From the NCBI RefSeq assembly GCF_000973725.1, contig NZ_CP009621.1, forward strand, positions 744,001 through 808,000: a stretch of 64,000 nucleotides of DNA, in the 5' to 3' direction. The DNA is from Pontibacter korlensis (lineage in GTDB: Bacteria; Bacteroidota; Bacteroidia; Cytophagales; Hymenobacteraceae). This document shows, piece after piece, positions 37,047 through 44,691 of the stretch; the stretch's first letter is position 1; each line of letters begins with the position of its first letter. Both the position numbers and the translations under genes were made by a program. Under the pieces are notes generated by a model. That model saw only the letters and a list, made by a program, of their open reading frames with translations. It had not been told where the DNA came from and did not search any database.

Positions 37047-38081
37047 TTACTGCACCACTTTTTTTAAAGGGGTAGAACTTCTTGTTATAAGGCGGGTTGG
37101 AAGCACCAGAGTCTCAGCTTGTGTACTTTTAGTTCTAATATTTAGAAGGTTCAGCATGATGTCAATTACATGGTTTGCTATTGCCTCCGTTGGCTGTGCA
37201 ACAGCTGTAATGGTCGGTCTTACTAACGTAAAGACATCATGATCGTCATAAGATACGACTCCAAAGTTGGGAGCTAAACTTATCAGGTCGAGTTGGTTGA
37301 TTGCCTCCAGTCCTCTAACAGCGATATAGTTAGTTGCAAAAAGTACAGCATCTATTTCCTTTCGTTCGCCAAGGAAAGACGCTATGTGCTGTATCATTTG
37401 GCTGGCACTCTGGTGATACAGCACTTCCAGAATGTTGGTGTTCAGCTGGTTTTCTTCTATAGCCTTCGTATACCCCTCTAGCCGCTGAACCATTTGGCTC
37501 TGCTTTGAATCTATGGTGATAAAGGCTATATTTTTGTACCCTTGCCGAATCAGGTGACTAGTAGCGCTGTAAGTGCCTGAATAATTGTCCACAACTACGC
37601 TATGCGTATCAACTCCCCTAATTTGCCTATCCACTAGCACAACAGGAAACCCATCGGAAATCAACTTTTTTAAGTCCTCTTTAACACCCTCTGGTGGCGT
37701 AATGATATAGCCGTCAACATGCATGTCTCTGAACATGCTGATTAGCTCCTGTGTTTTGGCGGTATCGTCTTCGGTACTACAGTAAATAATTTTATACCCT
37801 TCTTTATAGGCTCTTTCTTCTATAAGACGGGCAATGCTTGCAAAGAAAGGGTTTGAAATATCCTCCACCATAAGGCCTATGGTTTTCGTCTTCCCGGTAC
37901 GTAAGCTCTGAGCCAGCTGGTTGGGCTTGAAGCCTACCTCTTCTACAAACTTTAACACCCGTGCTGTCAACTCATCGCTGATGCGCTTTTCTTTGGCTTT
38001 ACCATTTAAGATAAACGATACAGTTGTGATAGATACATTTAACTGTTTGGCTATATCACTTATAAGTATCTTCTTTTTCAT
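37047..38081 (-). CDS. LacI-family transcriptional regulator (second)
   Basis: The open frame extends to 38156, but the start at 38081 (MKKKILISDIAKQLNVSITT) gives the normal LacI N-terminus; the extra 25 residues upstream have no family match. The 344-residue protein has the HTH (about 6-26, VSITTVSFILNGK), hinge and a sugar-binding core (GLMVEDISNPFFASIARLIE; GYIITPPEG; VSYDDHDVFTLVRPTITAVAQP), a canonical LacI/GalR repressor. It likely controls the ROK/GH92/DUF1080/SusCD gene set that lies downstream on the same strand, through the repeated motif described in the two control regions. That link is inference. Confidence 0.94.
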   Translation of the reverse strand: MKKKILISDIAKQLNVSITTVSFILNGKAKEKRISDELTARVLKFVEEVGFKPNQLAQSLRTGKTKTIGLMVEDISNPFFASIARLIEERAYKEGYKIIYCSTEDDTAKTQELISMFRDMHVDGYIITPPEGVKEDLKKLISDGFPVVLVDRQIRGVDTHSVVVDNYSGTYSATSHLIRQGYKNIAFITIDSKQSQMVQRLEGYTKAIEENQLNTNILEVLYHQSASQMIQHIASFLGERKEIDAVLFATNYIAVRGLEAINQLDLISLAPNFGVVSYDDHDVFTLVRPTITAVAQPTEAIANHVIDIMLNLLNIRTKSTQAETLVLPTRLITRSSTPLKKVVQ

Positions 38082-38269
38082 TACCGGAAGGAAGAATGTT
38101 CTAGTTAGACAGCAAGTAGGTTTACTAGCCACCCTTGCTGTTGCGTGGACGTCCAATATAACTATAATTTAAACGACTTCAGGCACATGTTAGGATTAAT
38201 GAAGATAACCCAACAGATGCCAGTATACCTCACAGGCAGATTCAGGGGGTGACTGCTACCACGCTACGT

Positions 38270-38306
38270 AAAAACAAAAAGGGGCCTCACGATATCGTGA
38301 AGCCCC
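38270..38306 (-). terminator. Strong intrinsic terminator without an obvious gene
   Basis: GGGGC and GCCCC close an inner TCACGAT/ATCGTGA stem, and on the minus strand TTTTTGTTTTT follows. No gene on the minus strand ends just before it; directly upstream lies a sequence like a tRNA/tmRNA 3' end, so it may be a displaced RNA-gene terminator. Confidence 0.8.
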
Positions 38307-38842
38307 TTTAAAAGAGTAATTGTGGAGATGCAGGGATTTTCTTTATCCGCACTACCAACTGATTATCATCACTTTAAAACTTTAAATTTGAGTAACTCAC
38401 CGAATCACTCACCGCCTGATATGCTGCAAACTAACTGCAAATACTATGGCTTAAAAATACTCAGAAGTTTAAGAAATAGCAATTAGGTTCTCGGCCCTAT
38501 TAAAGGCACTGTGGTTCCTGATCTCACTGTTTATAATCCATATAGTAAGCTTTTGCCGAAACATAAAAAAGCGTCGCCTCTAGTGCAGTAAACATTCTCG
38601 AACTGCTATCTTTATCTACAAAACCAGCAGAGGTTTTTAGACAAACTGCCGTTACCAGCAAGGCTAAACAACCGAAAAGCCGGGTTATTGGGGTACTGTT
38701 GTCCAACGGTTCGCTCTCCGGCTGACACAACCGCATTTCAGCAGTGCTACGCTACTCAACAACCATTCCTGCGACAGTCCTTCGCTGACTTTGGAAAATT
38801 ATCGCGAACCGACAATCTTTTAGACAGACAGGTAACAAGAGT
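38307..38842. other. Gene-poor stretch with possible RNA-gene 3'-end (att-like) remnant
   Basis: On the minus strand, about 38319-38348 reads GGAT-7 nt-ATCC then CTGCATCTCCACA, shaped like a T-arm and the 3' acceptor strand of a tRNA or tmRNA, just ahead of the strong terminator. The rest of an RNA gene is absent. Next to it are GGTGAGT repeats and a paired TGCAGTTAGTTTGCAG. This layout is typical of the duplicated RNA-gene end left by an integrative element. A 70-codon minus ORF at 38524-38736 has no family resemblance and is not called. Confidence 0.35.
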
Positions 38843-39199
38843 TTATTGCTCAATAATTTTTTTGCGGTGTTCTATTCCCCATTCCGTAAGGTTGTTGATT
38901 ATGGTTTTTAGCGTAATGCCGTGTTGTGTAAGCTCATACTGAACTGTTATAGGTTGCGTATCTAAAATGGTTCGTTTTATTAATTTGTTTATTTCCAAAT
39001 CCTTTAATTCCTTGCTTAACATTCTGTTAGAAATTCCCTCTATATCATTCAAAATGTCGGAGAATCTTCTTTTGTTGTAATAACATAGTGATGAGATAAT
39101 AGGAATTTTCCATTTCCCACTCAGCACATCCATAGAATCCTGGACTGCCCTCATTTCTTTCTTGTGTTCCTGTTGAAAATCTTTTGCCTGACACACCAT
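38843..39199 (-). CDS. HxlR-family transcriptional regulator
   Basis: A 118-residue winged-helix protein. The HxlR signature is clear: DVLSGKWKIPIISSL, RFSDILNDIEGISNRMLSKELKDLE and VQYELTQHGITLKTIINNLTEWG. Such regulators sense electrophiles or redox state and usually control a divergent oxidoreductase gene. Here the divergent neighbour is an SDR gene cut off by an insertion element, so the regulator has lost its probable target at this locus. A perfect inverted repeat in the shared intergenic region is its likely operator. Full length. Confidence 0.92.
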   Translation of the reverse strand: MVCQAKDFQQEHKKEMRAVQDSMDVLSGKWKIPIISSLCYYNKRRFSDILNDIEGISNRMLSKELKDLEINKLIKRTILDTQPITVQYELTQHGITLKTIINNLTEWGIEHRKKIIEQ

Positions 39200-39243
39200 A
39201 ATGTTACATGGTTACCTTAATGTTACTGTTATTTTTAAATACA

Positions 39244-39262
39244 AAGTTATTAAAAATAACTT
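39244..39262. promoter_or_regulatory. Candidate HxlR operator
   Basis: AAGTTATT and AATAACTT form a perfect inverted repeat around AAA, midway between the divergent HxlR and SDR starts, which is where HxlR-type dimers usually bind. Confidence 0.5.
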
Positions 39263-39303
39263 AACCAGCTAACTTTGCAGCTCAAACATTAAATAATTTT
39301 AAA

Positions 39304-39441
39304 ATGAATTTTACAAACAAAAATGTAGTCATTACCGGTGGAAGCACCGGAATTGGGTTAGCAACTGCAGAAGCATTTATCTATGCAGGAGCAAACGTTT
39401 GGATTACAGGTAGAAGTGCCGACAATCTGCAGAAAGCAGCC
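39304..39441 (+). pseudogene. SDR oxidoreductase, truncated by IS3
   Basis: The gene starts MNFTNKNVVITGGSTGIGLA, the classical SDR nucleotide-binding N-terminus (TGGSTGIG), and continues for about 46 codons to SADNLQKAA before the IS3 left end begins. The frame runs into a stop inside the IS after a few more residues. An intact SDR has about 245 residues, so the catalytic YxxxK part is gone. No continuation of the SDR was found beyond the right end of the IS, so sequence was deleted or moved as well as interrupted. It faces the HxlR gene and was probably its target. Confidence 0.88.
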
Positions 39442-39479
39442 TGTAGGCTTCCCTGAAATTCAGCCATTGTAAAGTTACA
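39442..39479 (+). repeat. IS3 left inverted repeat
   Basis: Starts TGTAGGCTTCCC and ends about GTAAAGTTAC; pairs imperfectly, with one single-base gap, with the right end of the element. Confidence 0.8.
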
Positions 39480-39502
39480 AAAACCTATAACTTTATAATG
39501 GA

Positions 39503-39775
39503 ATGAAAAAGACACGCTTCACAGAATCACAGATCATCAAGGCCATCAAGGAGCACGAGAACGGCCGCAACGCACAGGAGCTCTGCCGGGAGCTAGGGAT
39601 CACCACCGCCGCCTTCTACAAGTGGCGCCAGCGCTACTCAGGCCTGGAAGTAAAGGAGCTAAAGCGGATGAAGGAACTGGAGGAGGAGAATGCCCGCCTC
39701 AAGAAGATGTTCGCAGAGCTTTCGCTGGTGCACCACGCCCTAAAGGACGCTGTGGAAAAAAAGGTACTGTCTTGA
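39503..39775 (+). CDS. IS3 OrfA (HTH, transposase N-terminal)
   Basis: A 90-residue protein with an N-terminal HTH (RFTESQIIKAIKEHENG, ELCRELGITTAAFYKWRQRY) and a leucine-zipper-like helix (ELEEENARLKKMFAELSL). The native IS3 reading ends EKKL-stop; here the last residues (VLS) are encoded by the IS110 inserted at codon 87-88. The codons GAA AAA AAG hold a canonical A AAA AAG slippery heptamer, used by IS3 elements to shift into OrfB. The IS110 sits exactly at the end of that heptamer, so frameshifting can no longer make the OrfAB transposase. Confidence 0.9.
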   Translation: MKKTRFTESQIIKAIKEHENGRNAQELCRELGITTAAFYKWRQRYSGLEVKELKRMKELEEENARLKKMFAELSLVHHALKDAVEKKVLS

Positions 39776-39819
39776 AAGTCAAGAATTTTAGTTGCATTTT
39801 TCTTATCTGTTCCTTATCT

Positions 39820-41028
39820 TTAGTCTACCTGAAAGAGAGCTCCCGGGCCGACTGGTAGGGGAAGTTCATCTTGTGTAGCCCTGGCCTGAGCCGGGGCTAT
39901 TTCTTTTTCCCCTGTCCCTGGCTCCGTTTCTTCTGTTATTGCGTCTTTGTCAGCTTCGCTGACACCTGAAAGAGAGGCTCCGGCCTCCTGGATGAGGTTG
40001 TTGTTTTCAGTTTCCTCCTGCTTTTGCCCATACTGCGGGTCAAAGGCCTGGTTCCTTTTCCAGAGGGTGTAGATGAGCACGAGCAGCTTCTTTTGCACGG
40101 CCACGTAAGCCACCATCTTCCTCTTTCCCTTGCCTGTCAGGCGCTCATACAGGGCCCGGCAGACGGGCACCTTGCGGCTCACGGCATTGAGTGCCGGCAT
40201 ATGCAGTATGCGCCTGATATGGCTATTGCCCTGCTTAGAGATCTTCTCTCGGCCCACCCTGTTGCCCGACTGGTTCTCCACCACGTCATAGCCGGCGTAG
40301 CTGACCAGCTGCTTGTGGCTGGTGAACAGGGCAAAGCCGTTGGTCTCGGCCACCAACGTGGCCGCTGTCAGCAGGCCTACTCCCGGAATAGTAGTGATTT
40401 TCTGTATCCGCTCCTCCAGCTGCGCATCGGCCTGCAGGGTGGCCTTGATCTCCCGGGCGATCTGCTGCAGCTGCGCCTCGTAGAGCTGCAGGGTTTTGTT
40501 AAGCCTTCGCTGCGTGCCCTTGCCGGGCAGCATGGCGTGGGACTCGGCGTGGAGGCGATTGATAGCCTCTGTTCGCATCAGCTGCACCTGCTCATGCTCC
40601 CTGGTAAGCTTGCGCAACAGGTAGAGCTGGGGGCTCATCGGCTGCCAGGGCGCCAGGTGCCGTTCCGCGCCCATGTGGGCCAGGGCCTTGGCGTCGATCC
40701 GGTCGTTCTTGGACTTGTGGCCCAGGCTCTGGGCAAACTTCCTGGCCCGGTTGGGCAGCATCACTACTACCTGGCGACCCTGCTGGTGCAGCCGCCAGGC
40801 CAGGTTCTCGTAGTACACCCCGGTGGCCTCCATGATAAAGACGAGCTGCGCTTGCGGGTTTTCCCATTTGCCCGCCCAGCGGCTGAACTCAGCAAAGCCT
40901 GTGGGGGTGTTGGCAAATTGGCGTGTGGCTTTCACCACCACCCGGTGCTCTGCTGTGAGCACCGAGAAGCAGGCGTCGAACTTGTCCTTGGCGATGTCGG
41001 CGCTCACTGATTGCTTGAGGATCATCAT
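39820..41028 (-). CDS. IS110-family DEDD transposase (recombinase)
   Basis: A 402-residue protein. The N-terminal RuvC-like DEDD domain has D11 (SADIAKD), E67 (FIMEATG), D109 and D112 (KNDRIDAKALA). The C-terminal Transposase_20 domain includes TIPGVGLLTAATLVAET and GREKISKQGNSHIRRIL, which holds a conserved serine expected to act as nucleophile. A charged tail of about 60 residues (QKQEETENNN...) is longer than in many relatives. The family recombines donor and target DNA guided by a bridge RNA. The reading frame is intact, so the element may still be active. A large open frame on the opposite strand is a GC-rich shadow. Confidence 0.95.
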   Translation of the reverse strand: MMILKQSVSADIAKDKFDACFSVLTAEHRVVVKATRQFANTPTGFAEFSRWAGKWENPQAQLVFIMEATGVYYENLAWRLHQQGRQVVVMLPNRARKFAQSLGHKSKNDRIDAKALAHMGAERHLAPWQPMSPQLYLLRKLTREHEQVQLMRTEAINRLHAESHAMLPGKGTQRRLNKTLQLYEAQLQQIAREIKATLQADAQLEERIQKITTIPGVGLLTAATLVAETNGFALFTSHKQLVSYAGYDVVENQSGNRVGREKISKQGNSHIRRILHMPALNAVSRKVPVCRALYERLTGKGKRKMVAYVAVQKKLLVLIYTLWKRNQAFDPQYGQKQEETENNNLIQEAGASLSGVSEADKDAITEETEPGTGEKEIAPAQARATQDELPLPVGPGALFQVD

Positions 41029-41287
41029 GGCCTAGAAATTAAAAGGTGTAACAAAGACTTGAAACCCGTTGCCCTCCCCACTGCTTTTCTCATGGTCTTA
41101 TGCCAGATCATCTCCTGTGACCAGATGTCCGTAAGTACTGTTCCGCCTCAAGGGAAGAAGCAGGCAGGGTGGAACTTCCTTTTTTTCTGTATCACCCAAG
41201 GTGTACTTGCTTTAGGGCATTCTTGCCATCCTGCCTGTGGTTCCTTTTGTTCTTACTTGTATTTTCCCTACTGGATTCAAAGATATG
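41029..41287 (-). ncRNA. Candidate IS110 bridge RNA
   Basis: The noncoding region upstream of the transposase. On its sense strand CAGGCAGG and CCTGCCTG (plus 41230-41237 and 41161-41168) close an internal loop topped by a CACC-TTG-GGTG hairpin. The left side of the loop has GCCCTAAAGC (plus 41209-41218), matching 9 of 10 bases of the left target GCCCTACAGC. The right side has GAAAAAAAG (plus 41179-41187), an exact complement of the right target CTTTTTTTC. A second hairpin further 3' carries ACAGTAC (plus 41135-41141), identical to the right element end, and ATGAG (plus 41089-41093), complementary to CTCAT at the left element end. This is the target-loop/donor-loop arrangement described for IS110 bridge RNAs. 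RNA ends are not known. Confidence 0.75.
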
Positions 41288-41289
41288 AG

Positions 41290-42109
41290 CTGTAGGGCTC
41301 GGGCGAGAAGAAGGCGCTTGTGGGGTTTATGGTGGAGGAGCACGGGGTGAGCGTACGTCAGGCCTGCAAGGCGGCGGGTGTAGCCAGAAGCACCTTTGAG
41401 TACAAACCGGTAGAGAAAGACGACAGCCAAATAGAAGAGCAGCTACAGTTATTGGTGGAGAAGCACCCGGCCATTGGCTTCTGGCAGTGCTTCCACCGAA
41501 TCAGGAGAAAGGGCCACGAGTGGAACCACAAGCGGGTGTACAGGGTCTACAGCCAGCTCAGGCTCAACATTCGCAGGAGGCACAAAAAGCGGCTGCCGGC
41601 CCGCGTGAAGCAGGCGCTGTTCCAGCCTGATAGGATCAATCAGGTCTGGTCGGTGGATTTTATGAGTGACAGCCTCTGGGACGGGAGAAAGTTCAGGCTG
41701 CTCAACATCGTGGACGACTACAACCGGGAGATCCTCACCATGGAGGCGGACCTGTCGATCCCGGCCCTGCGCCTGGTCCGGGTGCTCCGAGTACCTCAAA
41801 GAGTTCAGGGGGCTGCCGGAGATGATCCGGGTGGACAACGGGCCGGAGTTTATCTCCCAGAAACTGGAGGACTGGTGCAGGGAGAACAAGGTGAGGCTGG
41901 TGTTCATCCAGCCTGGCAAGCCCATGCAGAACGCCTACGTTGAGCGCTGTAACGGCAGTATCAGGAGAGAACTGCTGAACGCTTACGTGTTCAGGACTCT
42001 TGACGAGGTGCGGCAGAAGACCGAGGAATGGATGGAGGATTACAACCACCACCGTCCCCACCAGGCGCTGAACTTCAGAACACCGGTGGAATTATTGGAG
42101 GAAATGTAA
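41290..42109 (+). pseudogene. IS3 OrfB transposase, broken
   Basis: This is the DDE integrase part of the IS3 transposase. HTH_21-like GVSVRQACKAAGVARSTF leads to the catalytic core: first D in WSVDFMSD, second in RVDNGPEF, and E in NAYVERCNGS, 35 residues after the second D. The frame is lost at about 41787, where one extra C in GCTCCGAG separates the first D from the other two; without it the text reads VLEYLKEFRGLPEMIRV smoothly. In addition, the OrfA part and the frameshift site are separated by the IS110, and a further small indel may lie before 41320. The element therefore cannot move on its own. Confidence 0.88.
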
Positions 42110-42118
42110 CTTGAAAAA

Positions 42119-42156
42119 CCAACTTTACGATGGCGCAAAATCCGGGGAAGCTTACA
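42119..42156 (-). repeat. IS3 right inverted repeat
   Basis: Reading inward on the minus strand it begins TGTAAGCTTCCCCGG and reaches GTAAAGTTGG, matching the left end. Confidence 0.8.
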
Positions 42157-42251
42157 CATAACACCTTTTATGTTTAGTAGGGCCACCTTTCGCTGTCCTG
42201 CAAAACAGTCAGGGAAATGGGTAAATTGCGTTTTCGTAGATCACCAATCCC

Positions 42252-43302
42252 ATGACACAGGATAAAAAACACCTACCACAAAACCAAGAAGAAAGAGAGC
42301 TGCTACATCACGTTGTTGCACTCATCGAGGAGAGTAAAAAGCAGGTTGCCCTGACGGTTAACCGTGAAGTCACCCTCTTATATTGGCGTGTCGGAAGGGT
42401 TATCAATCAGGAGCTCCTACAGGAACAACGAGGGGGTTATGGAGAGCAAATAGTTTCTTCCCTGGCCTCTCACCTGACCAAGTCCTACGGCAGAGGTTGG
42501 TCAAAGCGCCACCTGTGGCATTGTGTACGCGTTGCGGACACTTTTCCGGAAGACCAGATTGTGAACGCACTGAGTACACAATTGAGTTGGACGCACCTGC
42601 GCATACTGGCAGCGATGGAAGATGAACTCAAAAGGGTGTTTTACACTGAGCTTACCATTCAGGAGCGGTGGAGCACGCGTGTCTTGCAGAAACGAATGGA
42701 TAGTATGCTGTTTGAGCGTTCTGCCCTATCCAGAAAGCCAGAGGACTTGCTCAGGCAAGAACTCACTCAGCACGTAGAAGTCAGCTGGAGCCGTGACGCC
42801 AGATTTAGTCTTCCGGGATCCCTATGTGCTGGACTTCCTGGACTTAAGCGATGCGTACAGCGAGCGGGACCTGAAGTCTGCAATCCTGACGCAACTGCAG
42901 CAATTCATTATTGAATTAGGAAGCGACTTTGCCTTTCTGGCGCGTCAGAAAAGAATCATCATAGACAATGAGGACTTCAAGATTGACCTGCTGTTTTACC
43001 ACCGTGGGCTCAGGCGCCTGGTGGCCATTGACCTGAAGCTGGGCAGATTTAAGGCAGCCTACAAAGGGCAGATGGAGCTGTACCTGAAATGGCTGGACAA
43101 GTACGAACGCAAAGAGGGAGAGGAAAGCCCTATCGGCCTGATTCTGTGTGCCGAAAAGAGCCAGGAACAAATCGAGCTATTGGAGCTGGACAAAGGGCAT
43201 ATAAGAGTATCAGAGTACCTCACACAGCTGCCCCCCAAAGAGGTATTTGCCAGCAGGCTGCACAAGGCCATAGAGTTGGCACAGGTACAAAAGGATGAGT
43301 AA
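42252..43302 (+). pseudogene. YhcG/DUF1016-family PDDEXK nuclease, frameshifted
   Basis: Two overlapping frames together make one DUF1016 protein of about 345 residues. The first (42252 onward) has the N-terminal domain: LLYWRVGRVINQEL, GYGEQIVSSLASHL, GWSKRHLWHCVRVAD and LSWTHLRILAAMED. The second begins near AGAVTPDLVFRDPYVLDFL and contains the nuclease core DFKIDLLFYHRGLRRLVAIDLK and KGQMELYLKWLDKYE. The shift occurs at about 42778-42785; an in-frame TAG just upstream closes the second frame. YhcG proteins are nuclease-like and often travel in defence islands and mobile regions, fitting the adjacent IS. Function is probably lost, unless the break is a sequencing error. Confidence 0.85.
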
Positions 43303-43601
43303 CAATCCATCATGCCTATTTCAAAGCTTATTCATAAAAACAGATCAAATAGAGCTTACCGCCTCCTGCTTAACATATCGCAAATTATAAGGCAATTACT
43401 ATATAGCATTTCCAGAATGTCAGTCATATCCCCACAAAGAAAGCCTTAAACAGGTTTTGGCAAGTCAGTTCAGTTTATTAACCAGTTGGCCGAAGTGAGA
43501 GTGCAGGATAAAACGATATAGCAAATTTTTAAAATTTAATGCATGCTGCAATTTTGTGCCACCATTCTGCGCGAGTGCGATGCCGCAACAGTTACCGGAA
43601 G
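43303..43601. other. Intergenic stretch, no gene seen
   Basis: AT-rich sequence between the YhcG remnant and the nrdB-end hairpin. No ORF or RNA structure was recognised. Confidence 0.5.
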
Positions 43602-43645
43602 GTAAAGTTCTGGGATAAAGCTATAAATTTATCCCAGAACTTTAC
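43602..43645. terminator. Perfect 18-bp stem-loop downstream of nrdB
   Basis: GTAAAGTTCTGGGATAAA and its exact complement flank an 8-base loop. It follows the nrdB stop by about 35 bp; the T-tract is weak on either side, so it may be an RNA-stabilising or bidirectional hairpin. Confidence 0.7.
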
Positions 43646-43680
43646 ATTGATAAAATAAATGTAAGCGAATTCTAGGCAGC

Positions 43681-44640
43681 TTAGAATTCTTCGTTTAGCG
43701 AAAATACATTTTTGCCCCTGTCTGCCATCACCCCCGCCTTTTGGTAATCACCCACACGCTTCTCAAAGAAGTTCGTTTTACCCTGCAGCGAGATCATCTC
43801 CATAAAGTCGAATGGGTTAGTTGAGTTGTAAACTTTGCTATAACCTAGTTCTACCAACAGGCGATCGGCCACAAACTCGATGTACTGGCTCATCAGTTTT
43901 GCGTTCATGCCGATCAGGTCCACCGGAAGCGAGTCTGTCACAAACTCCTGCTCTATACTTACCGCATCACGAATAATCTCGTGCACGCGCTCCTCTGGCA
44001 ACTTGTTCTCCAGCATGCTGTATAGCAGACAGGCAAAGTCGCAGTGAACACCCTCGTCGCGGGAGATAAGCTCATTGGAGAAGGTTAAGCCCGGCATCAG
44101 GCCGCGCTTCTTCAGCCAGAAGATAGAGCAGAACGAGCCGGAGAAGAAGATGCCCTCCACAGCCGCAAAAGCAATAAGGCGCTCTGTAAAGTTCTCGCTC
44201 TCGATCCAGCGCAGCGCCCACTCTCCTTTCTTTTTAACAGCCGGCACTGTTTCCAAGGCACGGAACATACGGTCTTTTTCCTGCTGATCCTTGATATATG
44301 TGTCAATCAGCAGGGAGTATGTCTCTGCATGGATATTCTCCATCATGATCTGGAAACCATAGAAGCAACGGGCCTCCGGTATCTGCACCTCATTCATAAA
44401 GTTCACGGCCAGGTTCTCGTTCACGATGCCGTCGGAGGCTGCAAAGAAAGCCAGCACATGGCTGATGAAGTGGCGCTCACCGTCGTTCAGGTTCTCCCAA
44501 TCTTTCATGTCCTGCCCTAGGTCTATTTCCTCTGATACCCAAAAGCTAGCCTCTGCCTTCTTGTACATCTGCCATACTTCTTCGTGCTGGATGGGAAACA
44601 GGACAAAGCGGTTGGGATTTTCTTTTAATATCGGTTCCAT
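43681..44640 (-). CDS. nrdB: Ribonucleotide reductase class Ia beta subunit
   Basis: A 319-residue di-iron protein of the eukaryote-like R2 type. The metal and radical site is readable: ENIHAETY places ligands E101 and H104 and the radical tyrosine Y108; [13 protein letters not shown] holds the first aspartate, and [10 protein letters not shown] the last ligands. The C-terminal peptide NVFSLNEEF would dock on the alpha subunit. It supplies the tyrosyl radical for making deoxynucleotides. No alpha subunit (nrdA) is in the window, whereas in many Bacteroidota the two genes are adjacent. A 51-bp gap separates it from a ferritin-fold desaturase on the same strand. Likely an essential core gene. 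Confidence 0.96.
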   Translation of the reverse strand: MEPILKENPNRFVLFPIQHEEVWQMYKKAEASFWVSEEIDLGQDMKDWENLNDGERHFISHVLAFFAASDGIVNENLAVNFMNEVQIPEARCFYGFQIMMENIHAETYSLLIDTYIKDQQEKDRMFRALETVPAVKKKGEWALRWIESENFTERLIAFAAVEGIFFSGSFCSIFWLKKRGLMPGLTFSNELISRDEGVHCDFACLLYSMLENKLPEERVHEIIRDAVSIEQEFVTDSLPVDLIGMNAKLMSQYIEFVADRLLVELGYSKVYNSTNPFDFMEMISLQGKTNFFEKRVGDYQKAGVMADRGKNVFSLNEEF

Positions 44641-44691
44641 ATATTTTTAGATTTACTTGTGATTCTTCACAACATCATTTGACCAAGGCTA

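Larger units (their letters stand above)
39764..41289 (-). mobile_element. IS110-group insertion sequence nested in IS3
   Basis: Boundaries follow from rejoining the IS3: ...GGAAAAAA-AG at the left and AG-CTGTAGGG at the right share a core AG (CT on the transposase strand) present at 39762-39763 and again at 41288-41289. Removing 1526 bp restores an IS3 OrfA ending AAG CTG TAG. As expected for IS110, there are no terminal inverted repeats and only the dinucleotide core is duplicated. It encodes a DEDD transposase and a long noncoding 5' end (about 260 nt) that folds like a bridge RNA. Confidence 0.88.
39442..42156 (+). mobile_element. IS3-family insertion sequence, interrupted by IS110
   Basis: The ends are imperfect inverted repeats: TGTAGGCTTCCC at the left and, on the other strand, TGTAAGCTTCCC at the right, with similarity continuing to a shared GTAAAGTT about 37 bases in. 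It carries orfA and a broken orfB in the usual IS3 order. Removing the nested IS110 (1526 bp) leaves about 1.19 kb, a normal IS3 size. No matching target duplication is visible at the flanks. The element is visibly GC-richer than its surroundings, a sign of recent arrival. Confidence 0.88.

Noticed and set aside
38524-38736. 70-codon minus-strand ORF
   Set aside because: No recognisable family, no leader logic and sits in the gene-poor scar; insufficient evidence.
40024-41010. A 328-codon open frame opposite the IS110 transposase
   Set aside because: It is fully antisense to an intact DEDD transposase in GC-rich DNA, and its translation shows no domain; a shadow frame.
38843-43302. Composite transposon carrying YhcG
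   Set aside because: Only one IS3 copy is present and the IS110 is nested inside it, so there is no pair of flanking ISs.
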